This document shows positions 11,993 to 22,960 of a stretch of DNA of 64,000 nucleotides, in pieces. This stretch comes from Neoechinorhynchus agilis (taxonomy: Eukaryota; Acanthocephala). A program made the position numbers and the translations under genes. Where the stretch lies: contig CM121341.1 of the NCBI GenBank assembly GCA_051530055.1, positions 2,170,001 through 2,234,000 of the forward strand, given 5' to 3'. Each line of letters opens with the position of its first letter. The stretch's first letter is position 1. The notes under the pieces were generated by a model. That model was not told the origin of the DNA. It saw nothing but the letters and a program-made list of their open reading frames with translations, and made no database searches.

Positions 11993-12736
11993 TTACTGGA
12001 GCCAAGGTCTCATCGCGTTAAATCGCATCCAATCTCTTTGATGCAATATCGAATCTATATTCGACATTATGTAATTGTATGAATTTTTCCAAAATTGAGG
12101 AGGTCGAATTATTTTCCTGTAATTGTTCTGATATTTTCCATTATTAAGAGGAGTCTTTTGCGCATTTCCTTTCGCATCCTTAAATATCTTTGAACTGCCT
12201 ATCAGTGTTGTAGTTTCTGAAGAGTCAACTTTGGAGTTGCTGGACGGTTCGGAGACAGCAGTCGTTTCTTTTTTATCAACGATTTCGATTGTTTCTAATG
12301 TGAGAGGCAGATATTTACCAAGTTTTGGTGATGTGGCGTTACTTTCTTTTTCAACGACATGAATTTTAGTTGGAAGTTCCGTTGACTCGATCGCGGCCGT
12401 TTCGCTCATAGACTCGGGCTTGACATCCTCTTTGGTGTCCTCGGCGACGGCATCCTTTTCTCCGTCGTTCTGAGACTTGAGTTCGGTTGATTCGATTGTT
12501 TCCATTTCGCTCCCAGATTCGGACTTGACGTCCTCTTTGGTGTCCTCGGCGACGGCATCGGTTTCTCCTTTAGTTTCATCTGGGGTGGTGGTATCCATTC
12601 GTTGAATCTCTTTCTCAATAACGATGTCTCCATCCATTTTTTCAGTACTGCTGATTGGAATCGAGGCGTAGCATCGGTTTTTGGCCGAAAAAGTTGCAAA
12701 GCTACAGATCAGTAGTACGGCGCTGATAAACTTCAT
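11993..12736 (-). CDS. Secreted acidic-repeat protein, copy 2 (247 aa)
   Basis: Family unknown to me. An N-terminal signal peptide is clear (MKFISAVLLICSFATFSA, cleavage probably before KNRC). It is followed by an acidic Glu/Asp/Lys/Ser-rich region with two blocks sharing DAVAEDTKEDVK, a Ser/Thr-rich linker, and a basic C-terminal domain with several Arg-Tyr and Trp residues ending RFNAMRPWLQ. It is one of three whole copies in the window and has the fewest acidic repeat blocks: 72 bp less than the 56.2-kb copy and 144 bp less than the 49.8-kb copy. About 500 bp of upstream sequence is also shared between copies, so the promoter was duplicated too. It is intronless in the coding part. A secreted or extracellular role is inferred only from the signal peptide. 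Confidence 0.75.
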   Translation of the reverse strand: MKFISAVLLICSFATFSAKNRCYASIPISSTEKMDGDIVIEKEIQRMDTTTPDETKGETDAVAEDTKEDVKSESGSEMETIESTELKSQNDGEKDAVAEDTKEDVKPESMSETAAIESTELPTKIHVVEKESNATSPKLGKYLPLTLETIEIVDKKETTAVSEPSSNSKVDSSETTTLIGSSKIFKDAKGNAQKTPLNNGKYQNNYRKIIRPPQFWKNSYNYIMSNIDSILHQRDWMRFNAMRPWLQ

Positions 12737-13259
12737 CGGAGTGAAGGTTGAAAGGATACACTAAAATGGAGGTACAGCTCGAACTTACCTACTTTACGGG
12801 ATGCGCAAGCGATTTCGAAATGTTATTAAACACTTGAACAATATTGACGTCTTCAGCGGAATTACTGTTTACGTTTGTGGTTTGTTTACATAAACTCATT
12901 GTTGACATTTGCGATTCAGGAATGACATTCTTGGAATAAAAAAGGAGCACGATTTCACTCCAATTAAATATCTTTCTAAATGAGATTTGCCGCTATTTGC
13001 TTTGTTTTTTTAAAGTCCACGCCACCTCGTGCCTTTATCAAGGTTGCTTGTTAGTTTTTAAATATGTGAGTTCGAACTTTTCTTCGCCACAAAACAACCA
13101 ATATGAACAGTTCAAACTTCAAAGACTTCTTCGTTTCTCATTCCAAAAATTTCTGCTCCAATATCTCGTATTTACCCATTTGTTCAAACTGTGGAATCGC
13201 GCATGAGGCGTATAAAAGATTTTGCTCGGCTAGCCGAATATCCGCGAGTATTTAAGATG

Positions 13260-14990
13260 GATGGAGGTGCGATTAAGATGTGGAAGTTTGTTTGAATGTT
13301 AGAGCGGAAGCGGAGCCCAGAAAGTGGTCAGCTAGACGAAAGTGAAATTGAACGATTATTGGAGCAAGGGATCATCACTCCAGTAAAAACAGAAGACAAC
13401 ATCGAGTGGAATGCTCCATTAGTAGTTGTGCTTAAGGCGAATGGACGTTTAAGACTGATTATCGCTCCGACAAATCAGCCCATAGTTGAGAAGTGAATTG
13501 GGTTCCACGGTCCGAGGCTGTTTATCTCGTGATGTCAAAACGGGAGAGATTAAAGTTCGAGAGCATGAAAGCGAGTCGGTCTTTACGAGAGGGATAGCTT
13601 CTGGCCACCGTGTGAATCGTTCCATTGTCGTTAGCAGGTGAGTGATCCCTAGAGACGGTAGAAGATGGCCTACAATGTTCACGATTATGTGGTCGAATTA
13701 TTCGGGCGATACATCGAACTTCTCAAGTGGAACTTCTTTAATGTGGCGCTCGAACTTAACTTTCTAGCCGAAGATACATGTTTTAGCCTAATCGATCACA
13801 TCTTTCGCGAGATTGTGCCACTCGAATTTGTTTTCGACCAACTGGCGGGTAGCTTTATGCCTGGGTGGGATAGTTCGTGAACTGCATCAAAAACACGGCG
13901 ACACCACGGACTTTGTCGTCCTTTGGAAACATCATACAGAAACATTGATTCTCCACGACCGATTGGAACATATATGAGACACAATCCTGTTTTTAAGATG
14001 ATCATAAGGCCTCTGTTTCCGGATCTTGTTGCTGTGATCGAGACATCACCTCAAAAAAGATGCCCTCGGCAACGCTAGCCAGTATTGCCCTTGAAAGTGC
14101 ATTGGCCATTTGAATGCTCCGTCCACTTACATGCTCAATGTTCGTGGTAAACTCCGAGATAAGGCTTAAATGCCTTTGTTGTCGGGCTAATCAAGGATCC
14201 GTGACTCTGGTTATCGCGAAAATCAGTGGCTGGTGATCAATGAATACTGCTAACAGTCGTCCTTCCACAGCATAGCGAAAATGTCTGATCGCAAGATAAA
14301 TCTATAGCAGTTCTCGATCAAATGTGCTGTACTTTTGCTCAGGTATCCCGGAGATGGTCGGACTCGTTGTGACTTGCGACGAGGATATCTTCGAATTAGA
14401 CAAAGACGAGGCCGGAGCAGACATCATCTACTAGCCCTTGGAAGTTTTGTGCGACATTTTTGAGGCAGATGGGCATTCGTACAAACCCAAATAAACCGGA
14501 AGGCGTTATGATAGGTGGCTTAGGAGCCACGAACCACATCGACCTTCGAGGAAGTCCTGAATGTGAGGGACTGGATACCTGTCGGGAATCGTGGTTTCGT
14601 TCAAGCGACGATAATCACCGCACGGCCTCCATCCGCCATCTTATTTCTGAACAACATGAAGAGGAGACGCTGACCGACTGTAAGACTGTCGAACTATTCA
14701 ACGCGATTCCATGTTTTGGAACTCTGATCGATCTCAGGAGGGCGAGGTAGCTGAGCATCCTGTCCACCAACTCCGATGACTTGGAGTCCTTGAGTTCCCC
14801 TATGCGGACGATGCCACTTGCACGTTCGTGCTCATCGAGAATATATCCAAGGGGCGACTCTTCAGCGCTTCGTATTTGTCTTGTCGAGGTGGAGTTTCGA
14901 AGAAATCCACTGTGATATTCCGGAGAGTGAATTTAGCTTCGGTCTGGGCGAACCAAACGCAATATTGATGAGTCCAGAATGGAAGTGACT
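13260..14990 (-). mobile_element. Ty3/gypsy mosaic fossil in the left duplication arm
   Basis: Broken LTR-retrotransposon remains. Reverse-transcriptase-like and integrase-like pieces can be recognised on both strands and not in their normal order, so the fossil has been rearranged or is made of more than one insertion. No intact terminal repeats are visible. It has many breaks and is probably old, yet the two arms that carry it are almost identical, so the duplication is much younger than the element. Confidence 0.65.
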
Positions 14991-15001
14991 TCAGGCTCAT
15001 T

Positions 15002-15669
15002 TTGAGCAACTTTTTAAGTTTGGACGATATCTTTTTATTGGGGGATTTCAATGATCCCTCCGGAAAATGGACAAAAGTCGTTGCTAATATAGATTACACT
15101 CACATGTTTGTATCCCTTACTCAACCTACTTTTCATTGCATTTCAAATAATGTACATTTTATAGTTGGACGGATGTTTGGTTCCCGCCGACCGGCAAGAT
15201 AATCTTTGTATTGTCAAGCATTTTGCATTAGTGGATATGATAACATGGTGTATTTCAAATGACTCGCCCTTATCTCGTAAATTCCGTTTTCCCTGGTGTT
15301 CACTACACTAGTATCGGAGCTTATAGGACTGAAATTCTTGACTTTTTATAATCCCAAATACGTTTCTCTCTGTTCCGAATTATTCACGTCCGGGGAAATT
15401 TCCATAAACTATATTAGGAATTGTGCGTCTCAAATCCGAAACACCAACTTACAACAGGAAGTTTATATGAAGAGGCCATGAGCTGATAAATATTGCACCG
15501 GCAATTACAACCTATATTTGGCATTTCATCGTAAAGTAATACTGAATCTCTCACCTTCAATGAAATCCTTCTGGTGCATTCTGAAGAGAACAAAGTTTAT
15601 TAAATGGAAGTTTAGGTCCTCGTCTTCCAATCTAGTCTTGGAGGAAATAATTCGGAAGCTAACTTCTGA
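15002..15669 (+). mobile_element. APE-type LINE fragment (LINE-B, left copy)
   Basis: The plus strand carries IFLLGDFND, an AP-endonuclease motif, and the inter-domain linker seen in LINEs. It is the same element as 53,983-53,316 on the minus strand, where it continues into reverse transcriptase. Here it is cut at 15,669, the edge of the inverted duplication. Confidence 0.7.
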
Positions 15670-16099
15670 TGTTGGCAGTCGTGGTTTCGTTCAAGGATCG
15701 TTCCTGGTCTTATAGCAGGGTCATAATTAGTGAAATCAAATGACTTTCTCAGTTGCATGAAACACATCCACTACGAGAGATGAATCTCTTTGAGGCCTGC
15801 GCCCCTTGGGATTCTTTTCAGAACGTTCCTAAGCAGAACGCTAGCACAATATTCCTAACAAATGAAATTTAATTTTTTATATTGTTCATGTTGGTTTGAG
15901 CGATGGGTTTACATTATCAATGGATTTCGGGGATGAACCAGAACTGCCGAAGCATGATTTACAGCGTCTATGGACCATAAGAACTCTTGTTTTGGTCAGG
16001 GAAAAAATCACAAAATCTTGTTGTATCCTTTGCTAACGAAGTGACACATTGATTATTTTCTCCTCGCTTATCTCGTTTTGGGGAAAAACATTAAATATT
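15670..16099. other. No gene recognised
   Basis: Sequence between the duplication edge and the NAT10 stop codon. A short piece at 15,670-15,700 resembles 14,583-14,610. The basic C-terminal tail usual for NAT10 is not encoded here in any frame I could read. Confidence 0.45.
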
Positions 16100-19000
16100 T
16101 TATTTCACAACAGAATTTTTAATAAATTTCTCGCAAATAATCTTAACGATTCCAAGGCTGGTTTCAGGAGTCAATCTTTTCGATTGCGGATCGAGTTCGT
16201 TCCGTACATCGTCCATAGTTTTACCTTCAAGGCCCATCCCAATAAGAAATGAAGTTTGTAAGCCGGAGAGCTTAGGACCATGTTGATCAGAACATCCAAA
16301 GTAAAACGTAGCCATTTTTACAATTAAATCAAGAACTGAAGTGTAACTCGATAACGTATTGTTGCTGCAGTAAGCACTCAATCTTTGGTATTCTTTTTTA
16401 TTCAAACCGAATTTCTCACTTTCGTCGTCTTCGTTTGTTGACTTTTTAGCCAATAAAGCACACGCCATTCGAACGGGAATTTGACGAAGAGATTCGCATG
16501 ATAGCAAATAGGAGAATCTTAGTCGAAATCGATTGTTCCAATTATCGAATCTATCGGAATGTCGCGATAGAGAGCGGCACATGACGCAGGTATGCTCGCC
16601 GGTTGATATGTTTGGTGTTTGCCGAATGTAGAGGGGTTTAAATCCGCATTTAATCGACCAAAATTTTAGTAACTCTTCACCGTTTTATTTTAAAGAGCTA
16701 AGAAGGCAAATGAAAATTTGGAATTCTGAGATTTTGCAAAAATATTATCCGTTTTATAGCGGAAAAAATATATTCGAATTTTTATTAATTGAAATTGAAA
16801 CAGAGATGAAGATACGTTTTTATTTTTGAGGACAGTTAAAAGATTCGATATTTGCTTATGCAAGCGTTTTTTTTAATTTTAAATAGATCTCGCAAATTAA
16901 TTTTTAAAAAAAGAAATTTGCTTGTTAGGACGATTGAAGCAAATAGGCTAAGCCTGATTTTTTAGGACAATTGGAAGGAAAATTTAAGATTAATCTACAT
17001 CAGCGATTTCTTATAAACATTAAAGTGAGCTCGAAGAATTCGATTTAAGAATTTTATGTAATTAAACGTCATTATCTTAAAAGAAAAATTCAGTAAAAGA
17101 ATGGATACACGATTCATTCGAAATATTGAAAGAAACTTACCATAATATCTTTTGTCTAAAAACAAATATTAAAATTATAAAAATGTCGCCCAAATCGAGC
17201 TCCGTTCCCTTTGCGCCATAGAAACAATATTAATCGTAATCACATTTAATAAAATCAACAAAGTTCACAGGATAAATAAAAGATGCCTTGGGATGATCGG
17301 TGATTTAATGGTATTAAGAGTGTAAATATGATTGAAAAATCGTGTGAAATTTACTATTGTTATGAGAAATGATTCCCTACTTTTCAAAGCTACATTATCA
17401 TACGATTTAAATGGGCCATAGGTATAATTGTGAGAAAAAGGTAAAAATTACGAATTTTGAAAACGAGCTCACTTTTTTGATGGTATAAATTGTCCGAGGA
17501 ATTAATAGTTCGATTATTTAAAATAAAACTGCGACTGAGGCCAATATTCAAAAATTACAAATGTTGAAAACGAGCTCACTTTTTTGATGGTATAAATTGG
17601 CCGACTAATTAATAGTTCGATTATTTAAAATAAAACTGCGACTGAGGCCAATATTTAAAGATAAGAAATGTTGAAAACGAGCTCACTTTTTGATGGTATA
17701 AACTGTCCGACTAATTAATAGTTAGATTATTTAAAATAAAACTCTGAGGCCAATATTCAAAGATAAGAAATGCTGAAAACGAGCTCACTTTTTGATGGTA
17801 TAAATTGTCCGAGGAATTAATAGCTCGATTATTTAAAATAAAACTCCGACTGAGGCCAAAACTGACGCCTACGTATTGCACATCGTATCCAAATCGAAGC
17901 CTAGAGAAAACACAATCAGGCGGTTCGGTATCTTTTCCTTGATCTCCTTCCAAATGATCTATGAGCAGTTTAACGCTTAACTGGCCATATCCGTTGCGTT
18001 GAGCATCGGGATGTGTTGCGATTCTCACGATTCTGGCACCCGGAACTTTCACAAAATCGTCATCCGAGAACTGTTGACTGAGAGTGTAAGGAAGGAGATC
18101 GCCCGGTCGATTTCCTCGATTTAATAAACTTCCATCACTTTTCAACCTACATTTTCCTTCGAGTGCGATCTGGACGACACAAAGAATTTGCATGTTTATC
18201 CTAGCCATTAAAACAAACAATCGATGATGAGGCGAGTCCGCGAGTAATTGAATATCATTTGGAGAATTTTTGTAATGTGCAGAAGCGTAAATACTTATGA
18301 TAAATCGAAGGATTTTCTCACAGAGTGGATGACCGCTGAGCAACAGATCGCGATTAACTTCATAAAGTTTGCATTTGTCGTGCGGAGGAAGAGTTCCAAG
18401 AGTTTGAAGGCCTTCGTTACAGTCAAGAAAGAGAAGTTTGTTTAGCCAATGTTCTACTGGGTCGCGTTTACCATACCGAATAGGTTCTTTCAATTTAACA
18501 TCTAATAAAAGTTTTCGTTTGTTCAGTTCGGTCGCAAGTTTGAGTGAAAGTGAACGGCCAGTACCTTCGTATCCACTGACGGTAGATGCGAGCATTACGG
18601 GACAAGATGATTGGAAAATCAGGTTTTTAACGAATGGCAAAGGGATTGCGGCAGCTTCGTCTACTTCATCAATTCTCTCAATTGTGTAAGAGAAAAAAAA
18701 GAATCAATGAACTACCACGATTAAATCCGGCATTAGACCATCCAACATAACCTTATCGAATTCGGTAGCTTGTGCTTCGACGTATTGAACAACAACTGAC
18801 CGTGATTTCAGTTCGACACGAGTGATTGTAGCTGGAGTTTCTTTAGCTAAAGCTTCATCCACGTTTGATGGAATAGGTCGCGTACTCGTGATCTCAAAAT
18901 CCTTTGTTTTTTCCAATCCAATCTTCTCGAGACTAAAGACAAGAAACTCAAAGAAAGTCGATAAATTGTACGGACTTGGAGCGCTGACTATAATCTTCTT

Positions 19001-19858
19001 GAATCTTTTTTTAAGTTCTTGAAGAACTACAAGACACGCCAGTGATATTCCCATAAGTGCGGATTTGCCTCGACCGCGTCCAGCGATAATAAACGCAGTT
19101 TTGACCTCAAGGTGGTTCTCGTCGAAGTTGTTGATTATATCTACAAATGCTTTTAATTGGCATTCCGTCTTACACAATTCGAGAAACTGTCTAATATTCA
19201 CGTTAGCATTTTCAATTAAACCATCCAGCGATGTGTTTTGTAGTTTGGGTGGTTTCAGTTTTAATGCTGGTGTAAAAGGCAATGGATCAAGAGTATCTGT
19301 CAGTAAAAGAACACAGTCCTCGCATCGTTGAAGACTTTTTAGAAACCGTCGACTAAACCTTGATTGAGTTTGATCGATGATGAATAATCGATGATCTGGA
19401 ACGATTAGAACGCAAATGCCGCCACCTGATACAGTCTCGATCGTCCTTGCAAGAAGATTAGCATTTAGACCTTCAAAATCTTGGAGGACGAGCATTTCAA
19501 ATGTCTGACCAAGAATGCGTTCCGTTTCTCGATAATAACACCACCTTATTTGAGTCGAAGCCACGAATAAATGAAACGGATCATTTGCTGACATTTCATT
19601 GGCTACACTTCCTACTGTTTTTAGCCGTTTTTGGATCCTTCGCATTCGTTTCATTCGATGAGTCGAAAATCCGAGCTCTTTGTCGTAACACCAAAGCACT
19701 CGTGGACGACGATCCAACATTGCTTTGGAAAGCATGTAGTGGATAATGACCACTTGATCTTTAGCTCGTTTTCCACATACGACAAAAATACTACGGTGAT
19801 GAGACGCAACTCCGTGTTCAATGAGAGCACGAAGACGTCGATCCAATATCTTTTTCAT
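16100..19858 (-). CDS. NAT10: RNA cytidine acetyltransferase, NAT10/Kre33/TmcA family
   Basis: ATP- and acetyl-CoA-dependent enzyme making N4-acetylcytidine in 18S rRNA and some tRNAs, a nucleolar role in the small-subunit processome. Exon 1 (18,716-19,858) carries the N-terminal domain (SIFVVCGKRAKDQV, VLWCYDKELGFS, VLQDFEGLN) and the helicase P-loop (AGRGRGKSALMG). A 39-nt intron (18,677-18,715) precedes exon 2 (17,845-18,676), with DEAAAIPLP, GYEGTGRSLSLKL, ASAHYKNSPNDIQ and the GNAT acetyl-CoA motif VRIATHPDAQRNGYG. After intron 2 (16,675-17,844), exon 3 (16,100-16,674) continues with LLKFW, RQTPN and TGEH and the tRNA-binding-like C-terminal helices. The ATG at 19,858 is preferred over the one five codons upstream because it aligns with the human start. 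The usual long Lys-rich nucleolar tail is missing; the protein stops at KFIKNSVVK. Exon 2/3 junction bases are inferred from alignment. Confidence 0.92.
17436..17857. repeat. About 105-bp tandem repeat in NAT10 intron 2, spanning the exon 2 donor
   Basis: Four units, with the shared string tgaggcc at 17,536, 17,643, 17,745 and 17,851 (periods 107, 102 and 106). The last unit includes the true end of NAT10 exon 2, so each upstream copy carries a duplicate of the exon end and its splice donor region. The repeats account for roughly a third of this unusually long intron. Confidence 0.85.
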
Positions 19859-19967
19859 GAGTTCAACTAGCAAAAAAGAGGACTAAAACCAAGGAAATGC
19901 GGACTATGACGTCGTTGTCCACGGAAGAATTCATATAGGTCTTTGCCATTTGTAACGATGCATGTGC

Positions 19968-20010
19968 GCTGATTGGCTAACTCTTTCTAATGCGTGCGTG
20001 CTGATTGGCT
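19968..20010 (-). promoter_or_regulatory. Two CCAAT boxes upstream of NAT10
   Basis: On the minus strand the string TAGCCAATCAGC occurs twice, at about 19,968-19,979 and 20,000-20,011, some 110-150 bp upstream of the chosen NAT10 start. CCAATCAG is the NF-Y consensus, and a pair about 32 bp (three helical turns) apart is typical of constitutive TATA-less promoters. Confidence 0.55.
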
Positions 20011-20220
20011 ATAGGTAACGTTGGAATGGTCCAGCGAATTCTTTATTGCGCTAGCTGAGGATTCTGAAGAATGCGCTTACAGTGCTTTTTTTGAAACTGA
20101 TTTTATCCGCTTCTTTAACCCCAAGAACTCAGTCGTCTAAGCGATGTTCAAAATTAAATACACCTAATCCAATATAATAATGCTTTTTTAAACATCTAAG
20201 CGGAAACATCTTTATCGTCC

Positions 20221-20385
20221 ATTGTTGTTACGACCAACAATTTTTAAAAACATTGATTAAAAATTCTGCTTGGTCCGACGGCACCAATTGTCTCAATGGC
20301 GATATATTTTTGAAAATGTAGAGCAAGACGGATCGAGGTGTTTCTATTTCTCCCTTTTTCACCACTTCACCGGTTCTTGAAAGTT
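20221..20385. repeat. About 160-bp dispersed repeat, possibly an LTR remnant (copy 2)
   Basis: Second copy of the repeat at 10,470-10,632, same orientation. It abuts the LINE C-terminal fragment that follows. Confidence 0.6.
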
Positions 20386-20699
20386 TAAGGGACAAGTTGA
20401 CCGTAGTAATCGTATTCTTGCAGGTGAAATCCTAAGGAGATGGACTCTTTCCAACGGAACTGTTGATGCGCCCTCCTTACTTTTCCCGTCATCTCTACTA
20501 AAAATGACTGAGTCGATGAGAGATGGAATGCTAAAGCATTACGTTTTGGAGTATTTAGATCATAAATGGCCATTGTTTTGGAGCAATCGAGTCCGTGGGA
20601 TCCATTGATATCCCTCATGGCACCACATTTTTGCATGTCGCAGGGATTGGATACGCCTAAAGGCAGTGTCGAAACTATGCCAAATGAAACAGTCATCAA
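20385..20699 (-). mobile_element. Fragment of a restriction-like-endonuclease LINE, diverged
   Basis: The minus strand shows CGAMRDINGSHGLDC, matching the Cys/His knuckle of the better-preserved copies (CGSLVDAFGRHGLVC at 5.2-6.2 kb). The endonuclease PD-D/E part is not recognisable. Motif-level call only. Confidence 0.4.
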
Positions 20700-21655
20700 T
20701 TTTAGTACCGATCGGCGAGATCCGTAAAGCGTTTAGGAAAACTACCGAACCATTTGGTTGAAGCAGCGAATAACAAACGAGGTTTTGGAATTCCTGCTCA
20801 AATCAGAACTCTGACCAACGTATACTAAGGACAATCGTTTGACGAATAATTTTCTAATGCACTATTCACAAATTATCTATTTTAGTATCTTCCGGTAGCT
20901 TTAAATTAGCCAACCTCAAAAATATTAAATGGTTGCTTTTGGCGACTGCAGTGATGCCGTTTTGTGATCGTGATTTTAAACTGTTTATTAAAACGCAACC
21001 TTCTCAATCAGATCTCATTTGTCGCCTAAGATAAAATAAATTTATTTTGTGCATGATGATACTAAAATTGCTGAGGATACGTGGCGACGTCGAAGTGTTA
21101 AACTTGTATATTCTCTGAACGTCTCAATCGCTGTTTTCGGATTTTCCTTATTGATCCGGGAATTGTGATAAGCTACAATTATTTCAAAAAATATTTAAGA
21201 GAAATAATAAATTTGCCATAAAGTAAAAACGAATGATTTTTAGACGTAAGATGATCCAATGACTAAGAAATCATCAAGTTTATTAGGCAGTAAAATAAAA
21301 CCTCCAGACGACTGTGGCAAGTTTTTATATTTTTGAAATTTTTTTTGTAAAACGTCTTCATAATGTCCTAAAATCGAAAACAAAATTCAGTGTAATCGAA
21401 CTTTTTACACTCGCTCCTATACCTTCAGAATCGTATATAGAAAAATTAAAAATAGAATTTTGAAACGGTAGTTCAGGGGGTTTCGCTCTTAAAAAATCAT
21501 TCAAACGCAATCTGCTGACAATTTAAAAAGAATGGTTTTCTTAATTAGGAGAATTCTGATGACAAAATTTACGACTTTTCAGTATTTGTCCTCATTATTC
21601 GCATGCATGTGAATGATTTCACTTTTGGGAAAAGTACAACTTAAGCGACTATTTT
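20700..21655. other. No gene recognised
   Basis: AT-rich intergenic sequence with no coding signal I can support. Confidence 0.5.
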
Positions 21656-21659
21656 AATT

Positions 21660-21885
21660 TAGAATTAGTTTTTAGTCCTGCTTGGTCATAGCTCTTGCCT
21701 TCAAAATTGAAATTCGTATTCCTCGTTCAGATTCAGTTAAGTTGCAGGCTTCTATATTGCGTTGAAGTATGGGAATGGCAAGGTTGATTGCTGAGTCCAA
21801 TGGAACGTTTGTGAATAGAGACTTGACATCAGCAGAAATTATTCTATATTCTGCACAAATTTCTACGCCAATATGAAAATCGCAA
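21660..21885 (-). mobile_element. Penelope-like element reverse-transcriptase fragment
   Basis: On the minus strand the frame reads IISADVKSLFTNVPLDSAINLAI. D-V-x-S-L-F-T-N-V-P is the hallmark of Penelope-like element RTs. About 75 codons remain; the rest of the polymerase and the GIY-YIG domain are absent here. It is relevant to the hammerhead-like motifs in the window because Penelope-like elements are known to carry such ribozymes. Confidence 0.75.
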
Positions 21886-22179
21886 ACTGCCTAAGCATTT
21901 TTACGGACGTAGAACTTAATATTGAAAGGTAATGTAAGAATGACAATGATTTCCGATTTTCATGGCCAAAATATTCACTCTTTGAACCTAAATTTGTTCT
22001 TATCTGCATGGAATACTGAAATTTCCTGCTTCCAAAATTAGATGCTTTTTAAAGTTATTGCACGTCATAAGTCAATGTGAAAAGATAAAAAAACGCAATT
22101 CTGACTCATTTGAAAAAAAGAGGAACGTATCGCGTTTTTACACATGGAAAAACTTGAGAATTTCGGTTCACTATAAAAC

Positions 22180-22650
22180 ATGGCTGACCAATCACAGGAC
22201 GTAAAAAATAGCGAACAGGAACTTGTAACAGCATTTGAAAGGCTTGATAAGGACAAAAGCAGTTGGATTGACAAAAACGAGTTTACTTCAGTATTGACGG
22301 ATTTGGGGTGGAATGTGAAAAGGTCAGAAGTTGAACAAATGTTTGATTTTATCGACAAAAATCGGGATGGAAAACTAGATTTCGAAGAGTTCAGAAAGGC
22401 CGCCAGGATCGTGAAGCCTCACGTAGACAATATAGAACGTAATGCTACGAAGGACCTTTTTGAACAACTCGACACTGACAAGAGCGGAAAACTTGACTTT
22501 TTAGAGGTTCAACGAGGTCTCACTAAAATGGGTTTAAAGATGTCCAATGATGATTTAAATCACCTGTTCGACGTTATGGACGTAGACAAGAGTGGACACA
22601 TCGATTTTGAGGAGTTCTGCAAAGTCGTTCATATCGCGAAGATTGCGTAA
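22180..22650 (+). CDS. Calmodulin/troponin-C-like protein with four EF-hands (156 aa)
   Basis: Cytosolic calcium sensor by fold. Four EF-hand loops are visible: DKDKSSWIDKNE (residues about 23-34), DKNRDGKLDFEE (about 60-71), DTDKSGKLDFLE (about 98-109) and DVDKSGHIDFEE (about 134-145). Loops 2-4 have canonical 1, 3, 5 and 12 ligands; loop 1 has Trp at position 7 and looks weaker. The central linker (RIVKPHVDNIERNATK) is longer than in calmodulin, and sequence identity is too low to call it calmodulin itself. It is intronless, which is unusual beside neighbours with several short introns, and may reflect an old retrocopy. AATAAA lies at about 22,675, 25 bp after the stop. Partner unknown. Confidence 0.8.
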   Translation: MADQSQDVKNSEQELVTAFERLDKDKSSWIDKNEFTSVLTDLGWNVKRSEVEQMFDFIDKNRDGKLDFEEFRKAARIVKPHVDNIERNATKDLFEQLDTDKSGKLDFLEVQRGLTKMGLKMSNDDLNHLFDVMDVDKSGHIDFEEFCKVVHIAKIA

Positions 22651-22960
22651 AATTTTGTTAGAATTAAGCGTTAGCAATAAACAATAATCGACGGAAGTTG
22701 CTTAGTTTTTATCTATCACTCGAAAATGTTCAAAACTTTTTTCTTCAACTCAATCGCCTCAAATGATCGTGTTTCTTAAATTTGACATTCGGGAATTTTT
22801 ATCTTATGGATCGAATTATGCTTTTTGAACACTAAAAATGGGTGAAAACGTTCAGTCTCAATTTAAGCAACGAAACACAAAGACAAAAATAATATTTTGT
22901 TGAAATGTAAATAAAAGTGACCGGAAAGTTTTATACTTTATTTGAAGTGCTTTTTGCACA

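Larger units (their letters stand above)
11484..15669. repeat. Left arm of a 4.2-kb inverted duplication
   Basis: Positions x in this arm pair with 68,985 minus x in the right arm (53,316-57,571) for the part above 12,400, and with about 69,057 minus x below it. The 72-bp step is one extra repeat unit in the right-arm gene. Shared reading frames are almost identical; only a few amino-acid differences are visible over kilobases. The arm contains one secreted-repeat gene, a Ty3/gypsy mosaic and a LINE fragment. Homology ends sharply at both edges. Confidence 0.95.

Noticed and set aside
12406-12699. Pro/Ser/Arg-rich frames overlapping the secreted-repeat genes (also 50,185-50,622 and 56,286-56,651)
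   Set aside because: They are alternative-frame shadows of the acidic repeats; they lack a signal peptide and vary only because the 72-bp unit varies.
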